Assembly (NCBI GenBank): GCA_029567025.1
Contig: JAKQLT010000111.1
Location: 1-5,805 of the forward strand
Direction: 5' to 3'
From: Candidatus Omnitrophota bacterium
GTDB taxonomy: Bacteria; Omnitrophota; Gorgyraeia; Zapsychrales; Zapsychraceae
Length of the DNA: 5,805 bases
Part shown: in pieces, positions 1 to 5,777 of the stretch
How positions within the stretch are numbered: the stretch's first letter is position 1
Layout of the letters: every line of letters starts with the position of its first letter
The notes under the pieces: model-generated
What the model was told of the DNA's origin: nothing
The model's database searches: none
Seen by the model: only the letters and a program-made list of their open reading frames with translations
Position numbers and translations under genes: made by a program

Positions 1-1
1 T

Positions 2-784
2 AAAGGGTATAGCAAAACGGTTGTAGCGGACCGCGCGAGTTCTTTGATGGCTATTGCCTATGGCGCACAAAATGTGATGAAAGATAAAAATGATTTTGTA
101 TTAGCGGGCGGTATGGAAGCGCCCGTCACTCCTTATGCGCTATTATGTTGTAATACTTCGGGAATGTTGACGAAGCAAAATAATAATCCGCAAACTGCGT
201 ATAAGCCTTTTGATAAAAATCGCGATGGATTTGCGATAGCTGAAGGTGCCGGGATTATGATTTTAGAGTCTTTGAGACGAGCTCAATCTCGCGGGGCGCA
301 TGTGTATGCGAATATTATAGGTTATGGTGCTACATGCGATGGAGTCGATCGCATTGAGCCATCGCCTGACGGCGTCCAATTAGCGCGCGCGATAGCTCTT
401 GCCTTAGATGACGCAGGAATTTCTATTCATGATATCGATTATATTTGTTCTGATGGGGCAGCTACTAAAATCGGGGATATTTCAGAAACTCTTGCGATTA
501 AGAAAGTGTTTGGTAAGCGCGCGTATCAAATTCCTGTTTCAGCGCCAAAAGCGATTTTCGGTAATATGCTTGGGGCGAGTGGCGCTTTGGACGTTATTAT
601 GACTTGTTTAGCTATGGAACATTCCACAGTTCCGCCGACCATTAATTATGAAACGCCGGATGAAGAATGTGATCTTGATTATTGCTCGAATAAGGCGCAA
701 GAAAAAGAAATAAAAAACGCCCTTATTATTAATCGCGGCCGCGGCGGGATTAATTGCGCATTAATTTTACAGAAAAATCAATAA
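2..784 (+). CDS. Type II PKS chain length factor (KS-beta), 5'-truncated
   Basis: The reading frame is open to the left edge, so the N-terminal part, roughly the first 150 residues of a usual ~410, lies outside the window. What remains is the C-terminal ketosynthase thiolase fold: LAGGMEAP, the PFDKNRDGFAIAEGAG stretch, a PPTINYETPDEECDLDY segment and a glycine-rich C-terminus. Aligned by eye with E. coli FabF, the catalytic Cys is Arg (codon 32-34), the first catalytic His is Asp (CSDGAA, codon 452-454) and the second is Asn (codon 563-565), while the Lys at 548-550 is kept. The Asp in a DGA context and the RGRxGxN C-terminus are hallmarks of actinobacterial chain length factors, the partner that does not condense but sets chain length with KS-alpha. 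The catalytic KS-alpha should lie just upstream. An ACP gene follows after 33 bp. A degenerate FabF-like enzyme is less likely given the neighbours. Confidence 0.9.
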   Translation, partial: KGYSKTVVADRASSLMAIAYGAQNVMKDKNDFVLAGGMEAPVTPYALLCCNTSGMLTKQNNNPQTAYKPFDKNRDGFAIAEGAGIMILESLRRAQSRGAHVYANIIGYGATCDGVDRIEPSPDGVQLARAIALALDDAGISIHDIDYICSDGAATKIGDISETLAIKKVFGKRAYQIPVSAPKAIFGNMLGASGALDVIMTCLAMEHSTVPPTINYETPDEECDLDYCSNKAQEKEIKNALIINRGRGGINCALILQKNQ

Positions 785-817
785 AAGATTTTTTATTAAA
801 TATTAAAGGAGAATAAT

Positions 818-1054
818 ATGTCAGTCGAAGAAAGAGTCAAACAGGTTTTTAAAAAGGTTTTGGATGTTAATGAAAGTGAAATAAAAGCCGATCAAAGATT
901 AGACGTTTCTTTGGGGCTTGATTCGACGGAAATGGTTGAGATTATCGTCGTTATGAAAAAAGAATTCGGAGTCGCTATCGCGGATAATGAGATTAAAAAA
1001 ACACATTCGTTTAATGAAATCGTTGGAATTTTAAAGTCCAAAGGTGTTAAATAA
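818..1054 (+). CDS. Acyl carrier protein
   Basis: A 78-residue acidic helical protein of typical ACP length. The phosphopantetheine attachment site is GLDST with Ser36 (the usual motif is DSL or DSM), followed by the recognition helix EMVEIIVVMKKEFG and a final helix. It would carry the growing polyketide as a thioester in the cytoplasm, after modification by a phosphopantetheinyl transferase not present here. The start is supported by AAAGGAG at 805-811, six bases before the ATG. Its place directly after the KS-beta and two bases before a cyclase gene makes it the dedicated PKS ACP rather than the housekeeping fatty acid ACP. Confidence 0.93.
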   Translation: MSVEERVKQVFKKVLDVNESEIKADQRLDVSLGLDSTEMVEIIVVMKKEFGVAIADNEIKKTHSFNEIVGILKSKGVK

Positions 1055-1056
1055 TT

Positions 1057-1860
1057 ATGAAAATTATCGATTTAAGTTTGCCGATTGATGACACGTTACA
1101 AGAAACACATGCCGCGAAAATTGAGCGTATCAGCCATGCATATGGCGTTGAACATTTTAATGAAATCGTTATGGCCAAACAGCCGAATGGAAAAGAACGA
1201 TTTTTAAAAGGCGAGCGCGTTGCGCGTCCGGATGAAATTCCTGACGCGGAACTTTTGTCTCTTGAGATCGTGCATTCGTCAGTTCATATGGGCACGCATG
1301 TGGATGCGCCGTTTCATTATGGAAGCCAATGTAAGGGAAAGCCAGCCAAGAAAATCGAAGATATTCCTTTGGAATGGTGTTACGGCGACGGTGTTGTTTT
1401 AGATTTTACGCATTTAAAATTTCCCGAAGTGATCACAAAAAATCACATCATTGAAGCGCTTAAAAAAATAAATTATAAAATTAAACCGATGGATATCGTC
1501 CTTGTCTATACTGGCGCAGATAAACTGCTTGGCACGGATGATTATGTGAATAAATATGTCGGAATGATGCCGGATGCGGTTGAATATCTTTTGGATCAAG
1601 GCGTTAAAATGATAGGCGTTGATACGATTGGTTTGGATCGACCGTGTTTTGGGATGTTTAAAGAATTTTTAGATACGAAAGATAAAAGTAAAATTTGGCC
1701 GAGCCATTTCCTTGGGCGTCGACGGGAATTTTGCCATATGGAGCGTATGGGTCATTTAGGAGAGATTCCAAAACCGTTTGGTTTTAAAGTTCAATGCTTT
1801 CCGGTGCGCGTTAAAAATGCAGGTGCTGGTTGGTGCCGTGCTGTCGCGATCATTGATTAA
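1057..1860 (+). CDS. PF04199-family metal-dependent cyclase
   Basis: 267 residues. It starts with IDLSLPI, the usual N-terminus of this family, which also includes bacterial kynurenine formamidase KynB. The metal-binding signature HMGTHVDAPFH lies at residues 77-87 (His77, His81, Asp83, His87). A second pair, His217 and Glu229, has the same 12-residue spacing as the KynB His/Glu pair as I recall it. GVDTIGLDRP at 187-196 is also family-like. All expected metal and catalytic residues are therefore present and the enzyme looks active. Members of PF04199 occur in some aromatic polyketide clusters and are annotated as cyclases. Between an ACP and an aromatase this most likely acts on the polyketide, in ring closure or hydrolysis. 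It starts two bases after the ACP stop with only a weak AAGG at 1041-1044, suggesting translational coupling. It ends in tandem TAA stops. A stand-alone formamidase or hydrolase role cannot be excluded. Confidence 0.88.
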   Translation: MKIIDLSLPIDDTLQETHAAKIERISHAYGVEHFNEIVMAKQPNGKERFLKGERVARPDEIPDAELLSLEIVHSSVHMGTHVDAPFHYGSQCKGKPAKKIEDIPLEWCYGDGVVLDFTHLKFPEVITKNHIIEALKKINYKIKPMDIVLVYTGADKLLGTDDYVNKYVGMMPDAVEYLLDQGVKMIGVDTIGLDRPCFGMFKEFLDTKDKSKIWPSHFLGRRREFCHMERMGHLGEIPKPFGFKVQCFPVRVKNAGAGWCRAVAIID

Positions 1861-1885
1861 TAATTTTTAAAGAAAGGAAAATTTT

Positions 1886-2329
1886 ATGGGGCACACTGTT
1901 AATTCAATAATTATTAATGCACCGTATGAACAGGTTTTCGATACATCGAATCATATTGAGCGCTGGACGGAATTATTCGGCGGAGAATATGTCAAGGCCG
2001 ATGTATTAAAACGCGAGGGAAATCGTATTGAATTTCGGCTGACAAATAATGAAGGACAATCGTGGACATCTTTTCGTTTGCTCTATAAGGAACATAAATT
2101 CGCTTATGCACAAAAAAATGAGCCGACTTTTCCTTTTAAATATATGAAAATTATTTGGCTTTATACGCAAGTCGAAGGGGGTATTTTAATGACTTGGATT
2201 CAGGATTTTGAAGTTGATCCTAAAGCAAAGTTTACGGACGCGCAAGTTGTTTCTGGCGTTAATGAGCATTCCCAACATAATCTTAAGATATTTAAGCGAG
2301 TTATTGAATCGGAAGCAAATTTAAAATAG
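1886..2329 (+). CDS. Aromatase/cyclase, WhiE-VI/TcmN-like, single SRPBCC domain
   Basis: 147 residues forming one START/Bet v1-like (SRPBCC) domain. It aligns over nearly its whole length, by eye, with Streptomyces WhiE ORF VI and the TcmN N-terminal domain: the N-terminal GHTVNSIIINAP, an ERWTELFGGEY segment (Trp27, Leu30-Phe31, Tyr35), EFRLTNNEG, PFKYMKIIWLYT at 83-94 and TWIQDFEVDP at 103-112. In the family such single-domain proteins guide first-ring cyclisation and aromatisation of unreduced poly-beta-ketones in the helix-grip pocket. Tyr35 of TcmN appears conserved, but Arg69 and Arg82 do not, so substrate or regiochemistry may differ. AAAGGA at 1873-1878, seven bases before the ATG, supports the start. 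It is part of the same run of genes as the ACP and cyclase. Confidence 0.92.
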   Translation: MGHTVNSIIINAPYEQVFDTSNHIERWTELFGGEYVKADVLKREGNRIEFRLTNNEGQSWTSFRLLYKEHKFAYAQKNEPTFPFKYMKIIWLYTQVEGGILMTWIQDFEVDPKAKFTDAQVVSGVNEHSQHNLKIFKRVIESEANLK

Positions 2330-2371
2330 ATTAATAAATTAACTAAAAAATTTATATTTATTTTTAAATTT

Positions 2372-2376
2372 AAGGA
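2372..2376 (+). promoter_or_regulatory. Ribosome binding site deciding the MFS start
   Basis: AAGGA in an extremely AT-rich 55-bp gap. It lies eight bases before the ATT at 2385, which opens the frame encoding the first MFS helix. It is the only purine-rich Shine-Dalgarno candidate between 2330 and 2535, and its spacing fits the other genes here (5 to 8 bases). Confidence 0.55.
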
Positions 2377-2384
2377 TATATAAT

Positions 2385-3506
2385 ATTAATAATAAGATAA
2401 ATTTTTATATATTAATTTGTTTAGCTTGTTTTTGTATTTCTTTTAATACAGGCGCGCTTATCGCAATTTTATCAGTTATTGCTCATGATTTAAGGATTTC
2501 AGATTTTTTAACAGCGAAGATTATTCCTTATTATATGGTTCCTTATGGATTTAGCGCTTTGTTATATGCTCCATTGATGCGTTCTTTTTCATATCGCGTG
2601 ATTTTAATTTTTACAATGTGTGTTTTTGGGATGACGTGTTTTATTTGCGCAAAGGCAACTGCTTTTCCTCAAATGCTTTGGGCGCGGATTATTATGGGGA
2701 TTTCGGCGGCAAGCATTATTCCTTTAGGCCTTATGATGATTGGTGATTTTTTTGATCAAGATATTCGGGGGAGATTGGTAGGATTCTTTTTTGGAATAAG
2801 TTTTTTAGCGTCTTTATTGGGGATTGTTGTCGGTGGGCTTTTCTCTTGGCGTTGGCTTTTTTATGTTCCGGGGATCTTAAGCTTTTTTATTATCCTGGGG
2901 CTTTATTTTTTAAGGTCGGACATTATGGATCATAAATATTTGTCCACGGTTAATTATGGGAGAGTTTTTAATCAGCGGCGAATCGCAAATATTTTTATTT
3001 TTATCGCGTTTGTTAGCTTGCTATATCACGGCGTTCAAAAATGGTTTGGTGTTTATTTAAGTCAGGTTTATTCTTTGGATAAATTAACCATCAGTTTTAT
3101 TTTTATTTTAACAACGGTGGCGGGTTTTTTAGGGCAGATGTTGGGCGGATATTTATCCGATAAAAAAGGAAGAATGTTCGCTTGTTATCTTGGATTGATG
3201 GGCCTTGCTATAGCAACCGTTTTTTTAGCAGGACAATATTCTCTTTTTTACCTTATTGTTCTTTTGATTGTTTTTTCATCTTCGTGGAGTATGGGGCATA
3301 GCGGGATTTCAACTGTTTTGACGGATTTTTCAGATCAGGATAGGCCGGCGATAGCGGGATTAAATTCTTCTGTTCGTTTTGTTGCCGGAGGAATTGGTTT
3401 TTATTTAACAGGATTTATGGCAGAGAAGAATTTTAGCATGATGTTTTTTATTGCGGGAATATTAATGTTTTTGTTGGTTTTTAGAATTAAGAAAATTTTG
3501 GCATAG
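2385..3506 (+). CDS. MFS transporter, probable non-ATG (ATT) start
   Basis: 373 residues if begun at ATT 2385, with about 12 hydrophobic segments, as usual for the major facilitator superfamily. Seen: helix 1 near 7-29 followed by AHDL, the helix 4 region with ARIIMGISAAS, PGILSFFIILGLYF as helix 6, a charged central loop near 173-197, and a clear loop 8-9 motif A (GGYLSDKKGR, residues 254-263). The corresponding motif A in loop 2-3 is degenerate (APLMRSFSYR). It probably exports the polyketide across the inner membrane by proton antiport; the substrate is inferred from context only. The first ATG, at 2535, would delete helix 1 and half the first loop, yet the frame upstream of it reads as a good MFS helix 1. 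No ATG, GTG, TTG or CTG exists there, so ATT behind AAGGA (2372-2376) is the best start. A mutated start codon is the alternative. The gene is T-rich, as expected for membrane proteins. Confidence 0.85.
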   Translation: MNNKINFYILICLACFCISFNTGALIAILSVIAHDLRISDFLTAKIIPYYMVPYGFSALLYAPLMRSFSYRVILIFTMCVFGMTCFICAKATAFPQMLWARIIMGISAASIIPLGLMMIGDFFDQDIRGRLVGFFFGISFLASLLGIVVGGLFSWRWLFYVPGILSFFIILGLYFLRSDIMDHKYLSTVNYGRVFNQRRIANIFIFIAFVSLLYHGVQKWFGVYLSQVYSLDKLTISFIFILTTVAGFLGQMLGGYLSDKKGRMFACYLGLMGLAIATVFLAGQYSLFYLIVLLIVFSSSWSMGHSGISTVLTDFSDQDRPAIAGLNSSVRFVAGGIGFYLTGFMAEKNFSMMFFIAGILMFLLVFRIKKILA

Positions 3507-3523
3507 CAAAAAAGGAGATTGGT

Positions 3524-4300
3524 ATGGATGTAAAATTAAAAGGTAAAAATGCGATTATTACAGGAGCCAGCCGGGGAATAGGGAAAGCAGTTGCGTTGCG
3601 GTTGGCAGAGTGTGGCGCTAATGTTGTCATTGCGGCGCGTGGTCAAGAATCGTTGGATGAAACAGTCAAGGAAATTAAAAATAAAACAAAAGCAAAAATT
3701 GTTGGTGTGAGCGTTGATGTCGGCAAGCTGGAAGATTTAGAAATGCTTGTTTCGACGGCAAATAAAGAATTTGGGCCGATAGATATTCTGGTTAATAACG
3801 CCGGCGTTTCAAGTCAGTATTCTTTTGAAAAACAGCCATTGGAAGACATTGAAAAATTAGTTCATACCAATTATTTAGGCTATGTTCGATTGATTCGTCT
3901 TGTTATTAATCAGATGATTGAGAGGAAATCGGGCGCTATTATTAATATGGTTTCTGGATCGACTTTGTGTGATCCTGTTCCTAAAACATTTGTTACGTAT
4001 AGTTCTTTAAAGGTCGGGTTGCGTGCGTTTTTGAAAGGATTGTTTTGGGAGTTAAGAGATCATGGCATAAAAATCATATCTATTTTGCCTGGAGTTGTAG
4101 ATACAGATTTGACTGGAAAATTGCAAAATATCACAAGCGAGCAGACCGAAAGACTTATGTCTTGCGAAACAGTTGTTGATATGGTCATGTTCGCGCTTTC
4201 GGTTCCGCAGAACGCGTGTCCGTTAGAATTGGCTGTTATTAATCAGCAAACGCCATGGACAAAGCCGGTTATTGATTATGAACAAAAGCAGGCGAAATAA
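3524..4300 (+). CDS. SDR-family ketoreductase
   Basis: 258 residues, a classical short-chain dehydrogenase/reductase. Visible motifs: the cofactor loop TGASRGIG at 13-20, Arg39 after the second strand (favouring NADPH), NNAG at 91-94, Asn116, Ser144/Ser146 of the catalytic serine strand, the active-site YSSLK with Tyr159 and Lys163, and PG at 189-190. All catalytic residues are present. In this setting it probably reduces a keto group of the polyketide or a late intermediate. Its C-terminus lacks the GG-rich ending typical of FabG and ActIII ketoreductases and instead resembles the broader 3-hydroxyacyl/DltE-like SDRs, so a tailoring role is as likely as the classical C9 reduction. AAAGGAG at 3511-3517, six bases before ATG, fixes the start. 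It lies 17 bp after the transporter. Confidence 0.87.
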   Translation: MDVKLKGKNAIITGASRGIGKAVALRLAECGANVVIAARGQESLDETVKEIKNKTKAKIVGVSVDVGKLEDLEMLVSTANKEFGPIDILVNNAGVSSQYSFEKQPLEDIEKLVHTNYLGYVRLIRLVINQMIERKSGAIINMVSGSTLCDPVPKTFVTYSSLKVGLRAFLKGLFWELRDHGIKIISILPGVVDTDLTGKLQNITSEQTERLMSCETVVDMVMFALSVPQNACPLELAVINQQTPWTKPVIDYEQKQAK

Positions 4301-4328
4301 AATTTTTTAAGGAAAGGAGGTTAAGGTT

Positions 4329-4562
4329 ATGGATAAAACAATCGTTGTGTTTCCTAAAAATAAGTTTCAAGAAATACGCGTTGGGATTCGTGAGTTTAAA
4401 GGAAACGATCTTATTGATATTCGCACTTGGACAATGACCCAAGGCACAGATGAGATGGTCCCGACGGCCAAAGGTGTTTCTTTGAACATCCATCTTTTGG
4501 GAGAGTTAAAGAAAGCATTGGATCAGGTTGAAACTGTTCTAAAAGAGAACGCAATGCTTTAA
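4329..4562 (+). CDS. PC4/SUB1-like nucleic-acid-binding protein
   Basis: 77 residues matching the transcriptional coactivator PC4/SUB1 domain (PF02229). Beta strands run from EIRVGIREFKGN into DIRTWTM (residues 15-36), the PTAKGVSLN turn (45-53) corresponds to the PTKKGISL signature of the family, and a C-terminal helix spans about 57-73. PC4 domains bind single-stranded or melted DNA as dimers; bacterial versions are small and mostly uncharacterised. The start has the strongest ribosome binding site in the window, AAAGGAGG at 4313-4320, eight bases before ATG. It follows the ketoreductase by 28 bp and so probably belongs to the same transcript. Its link to the polyketide pathway is unknown; it could regulate the operon or be a passenger. 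Confidence 0.85.
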   Translation: MDKTIVVFPKNKFQEIRVGIREFKGNDLIDIRTWTMTQGTDEMVPTAKGVSLNIHLLGELKKALDQVETVLKENAML

Positions 4563-4584
4563 TCATTAAGGCGTTGTCGTGAAT

Positions 4585-4612
4585 TTCACAGGCATTCTTC
4601 TTTGGATATATT
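4585..4612 (+). promoter_or_regulatory. Candidate sigma-70 promoter for the amidohydrolase gene
   Basis: TTCACA (4585-4590, 5 of 6 to consensus) and TATATT (4607-4612, 5 of 6) with a 16-bp spacer. Transcription would start near 4619, about 35 bases before the chosen ATG. It lies in the 92-bp gap after the PC4-like gene, the largest gap before the rRNA leader, and suggests a separate transcription unit. Confidence 0.45.
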
Positions 4613-4654
4613 AATAAATGAGTGCCTATTAGTTATTTTCCCTTCTTTTTGATT

Positions 4655-5575
4655 ATGACAAAAGCTATTTTTGATTCCCACAGTCATTATATGCCGCCTC
4701 AAGTGGCAGAAAAGACAGCTTTCTTTAAAAATTATTGGTCTGATATTGAACGGCAGTTATCTGTTATGGATGAATGCGGCATAGAAAAATCTCTTTTGCT
4801 TTATCCTAATAGTGATGCGCATTTAAATATGGGAGGATGGAAGAAGGTATGTGCTGTTTATAATCACGCTATTTCGGGGCTTATTAAAAAATATTCGGAT
4901 CGTTTTATCGGCGCAGGAATTTTGCCTATGGATTCGCCGGATGATTTTTTCGAGGAGCTAAAAAGGATAAAAGATCTTGGCCTTAAGGTCGTCTGTTTGC
5001 CGTCGAGTTATGAGGGGAAATTTTTAGATGAAAAGATTTTCGATGGCGTGTATGAGTTTTTTAAAAATAATAAAATGCCGATTTTTATCCATCCGCAGAT
5101 TATCAACCCCATAGGAGAAGACAGAATCAAGGACTCTCTTTTAACCCCTGTCTTGGAATATGTTTTTGACATATCAATGTGTATAGGAAAAATGATGATG
5201 GAAGAAACTTTCTTCAAATTTTATGATGTAAAATTCATTTTTGCGCATTTTGGAGGCGTGCTCCCTTTTTTAAAAGAGCGTTTTGATAATACCTATATGA
5301 TGTTGCGTAAAAGAAATTTTGTGAAAGATTTGAAAAATTTGCCATCGCAATATTTTAAAAATTTATTTTTTGAGACAAGCGGTTCCAGATCTCCTGCGAT
5401 GTTATTAGCGGCGTTAGAGATAACAGACGCCAGCCATATTTTATTTGGAAGTGATTTCCCTGCCAATCAAGATGTCTCCTCGTCTATACAGGCCATAGAA
5501 AAGGCGGATCTTTCTGATGGGGATAAGCGATTAATACTTAAAAATAACCTGTTGAAAATACTTGATTTGAAGTAA
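4655..5575 (+). CDS. ACMSD-like amidohydrolase (amidohydrolase_2, PF04909)
   Basis: 306 residues, a TIM-barrel metal-dependent hydrolase of the amidohydrolase_2 family that includes aminocarboxymuconate-semialdehyde decarboxylase (ACMSD) and gamma-resorcylate decarboxylase. Seen: DSHSHYMPP with His9 and His11, IFIHPQ with His146, FAHFGG with His198 and FGSDFP with Asp267. This is the complete ACMSD-type set: three His and one Asp for the metal plus the catalytic His. It is therefore probably active as a non-oxidative decarboxylase or C-C/C-N hydrolase; the substrate is unknown. Beside aromatic polyketide genes, decarboxylation of an aromatic acid is an attractive guess. The ATG at 4655 is chosen because the HxH motif then sits at the usual distance from the N-terminus; a GTG at 4622 would add 11 residues. 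Neither has a Shine-Dalgarno sequence, unlike the other genes, and the region before the ATG is pyrimidine-rich. Confidence 0.85.
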   Translation: MTKAIFDSHSHYMPPQVAEKTAFFKNYWSDIERQLSVMDECGIEKSLLLYPNSDAHLNMGGWKKVCAVYNHAISGLIKKYSDRFIGAGILPMDSPDDFFEELKRIKDLGLKVVCLPSSYEGKFLDEKIFDGVYEFFKNNKMPIFIHPQIINPIGEDRIKDSLLTPVLEYVFDISMCIGKMMMEETFFKFYDVKFIFAHFGGVLPFLKERFDNTYMMLRKRNFVKDLKNLPSQYFKNLFFETSGSRSPAMLLAALEITDASHILFGSDFPANQDVSSSIQAIEKADLSDGDKRLILKNNLLKILDLK

Positions 5576-5617
5576 AATCTTCCTATAGAAAAATCTTAAA
5601 AAACTTTAGAAAAAGAC

Positions 5618-5646
5618 TTGACAAAATATTTTTTATTTGTTATCCT
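5618..5646 (+). promoter_or_regulatory. rRNA operon promoter
   Basis: A perfect -35 TTGACA (5618-5623), a 17-bp spacer and TATCCT (5641-5646, 4 of 6) as -10. Transcription would begin near 5653, about 125 bases before the 16S start. An A-rich tract lies upstream (5588-5614) and could act as an UP element. This is the only consensus promoter between the amidohydrolase and the 16S gene. Confidence 0.75.
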
Positions 5647-5669
5647 TCATAATCCCTAAAGGAGAAAGA

Positions 5670-5687
5670 ATGTCTTTTTATTCTTAA
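5670..5687 (+). other. Five-codon mini-ORF (MSFYS) in the rRNA leader
   Basis: ATG, four sense codons and TAA, with AAAGGAG at 5658-5664 five bases upstream, a ribosome binding site as good as those of the real genes. It starts about 17 bases into the predicted leader transcript and its 3' half overlaps a hairpin. No homologue is recognised; it may be chance. Confidence 0.25.
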
Positions 5688-5691
5688 AAAG
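5674..5691 (+). repeat. Short hairpin in the rRNA leader
   Basis: CTTTTTA (5674-5680), loop TTCT, TAAAAAG (5685-5691): a perfect 7-bp stem with a 4-base loop immediately before boxA. It is AT-rich and weak, with no U tract after it, so it does not look like an intrinsic terminator. Confidence 0.4.
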
Positions 5692-5701
5692 CTCTTTGAA
5701 A
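5691..5701 (+). promoter_or_regulatory. boxA antitermination element
   Basis: GCTCTTTGAAA matches the bacterial rRNA leader boxA (E. coli TGCTCTTTAACA; Bacillus leaders GCTCTTTGAAAA). It binds the NusB-NusE complex in the nascent RNA and promotes rRNA antitermination. It is about 77 bases before the 16S start, a normal place. Confidence 0.75.
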
Positions 5702-5710
5702 TCTTATTAT

Positions 5711-5736
5711 CTTAAATTTCAAATTTAAAATTTAAG
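5711..5736 (+). repeat. Inverted repeat in the 16S leader
   Basis: CTTAAATTT (5711-5719) and AAATTTAAG (5728-5736) form a perfect 9-bp stem with an 8-base loop. It lies between boxA and the 16S gene. It may be a leader fold or part of the processing region; the RNase III stem itself would pair with sequence after the 16S, outside the window. Confidence 0.45.
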
Positions 5737-5777
5737 AAGTCCTAATTAATACTTTGAGTAATGAATATAAGTCAAGT

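Noticed and set aside
408..602. Other open frames inside genes (also 1220-1402 on +, and 1414-1599, 4269-4493, 5008-5217 on the - strand)
   Set aside because: They lie wholly or mostly within strongly supported genes, lack ribosome binding sites and recognisable domains, and look like frame shadows.
2379..2384. Perfect TATAAT before the MFS gene
   Set aside because: There is no recognisable -35 at 16 to 18 bp upstream, and the segment is nearly all A and T, so a chance match is likely. Initiation there would also put the transcript start after ATT 2385.
2535..3506. MFS gene starting at ATG 2535
   Set aside because: It would remove transmembrane helix 1 and part of the first loop, and there is no ribosome binding site before this ATG. 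The frame continues upstream as a good helix 1.
4590..4627. Possible terminator: AGGCATTC and GAGTGCCT can form an 8-bp stem with one G-U pair
   Set aside because: The loop is 22 bases, no continuous U tract follows, and it overlaps the candidate promoter at 4585-4612.
4622..4654. GTG 4622 as the amidohydrolase start
   Set aside because: It adds 11 residues ahead of the usual family N-terminus and has no ribosome binding site; ATG 4655 places the HxH motif at the expected distance. It remains possible if the transcript is nearly leaderless.
5648..5653. CATAAT as the rRNA -10 box
   Set aside because: The spacer to TTGACA would be 24 bp; TATCCT at 17 bp is better.
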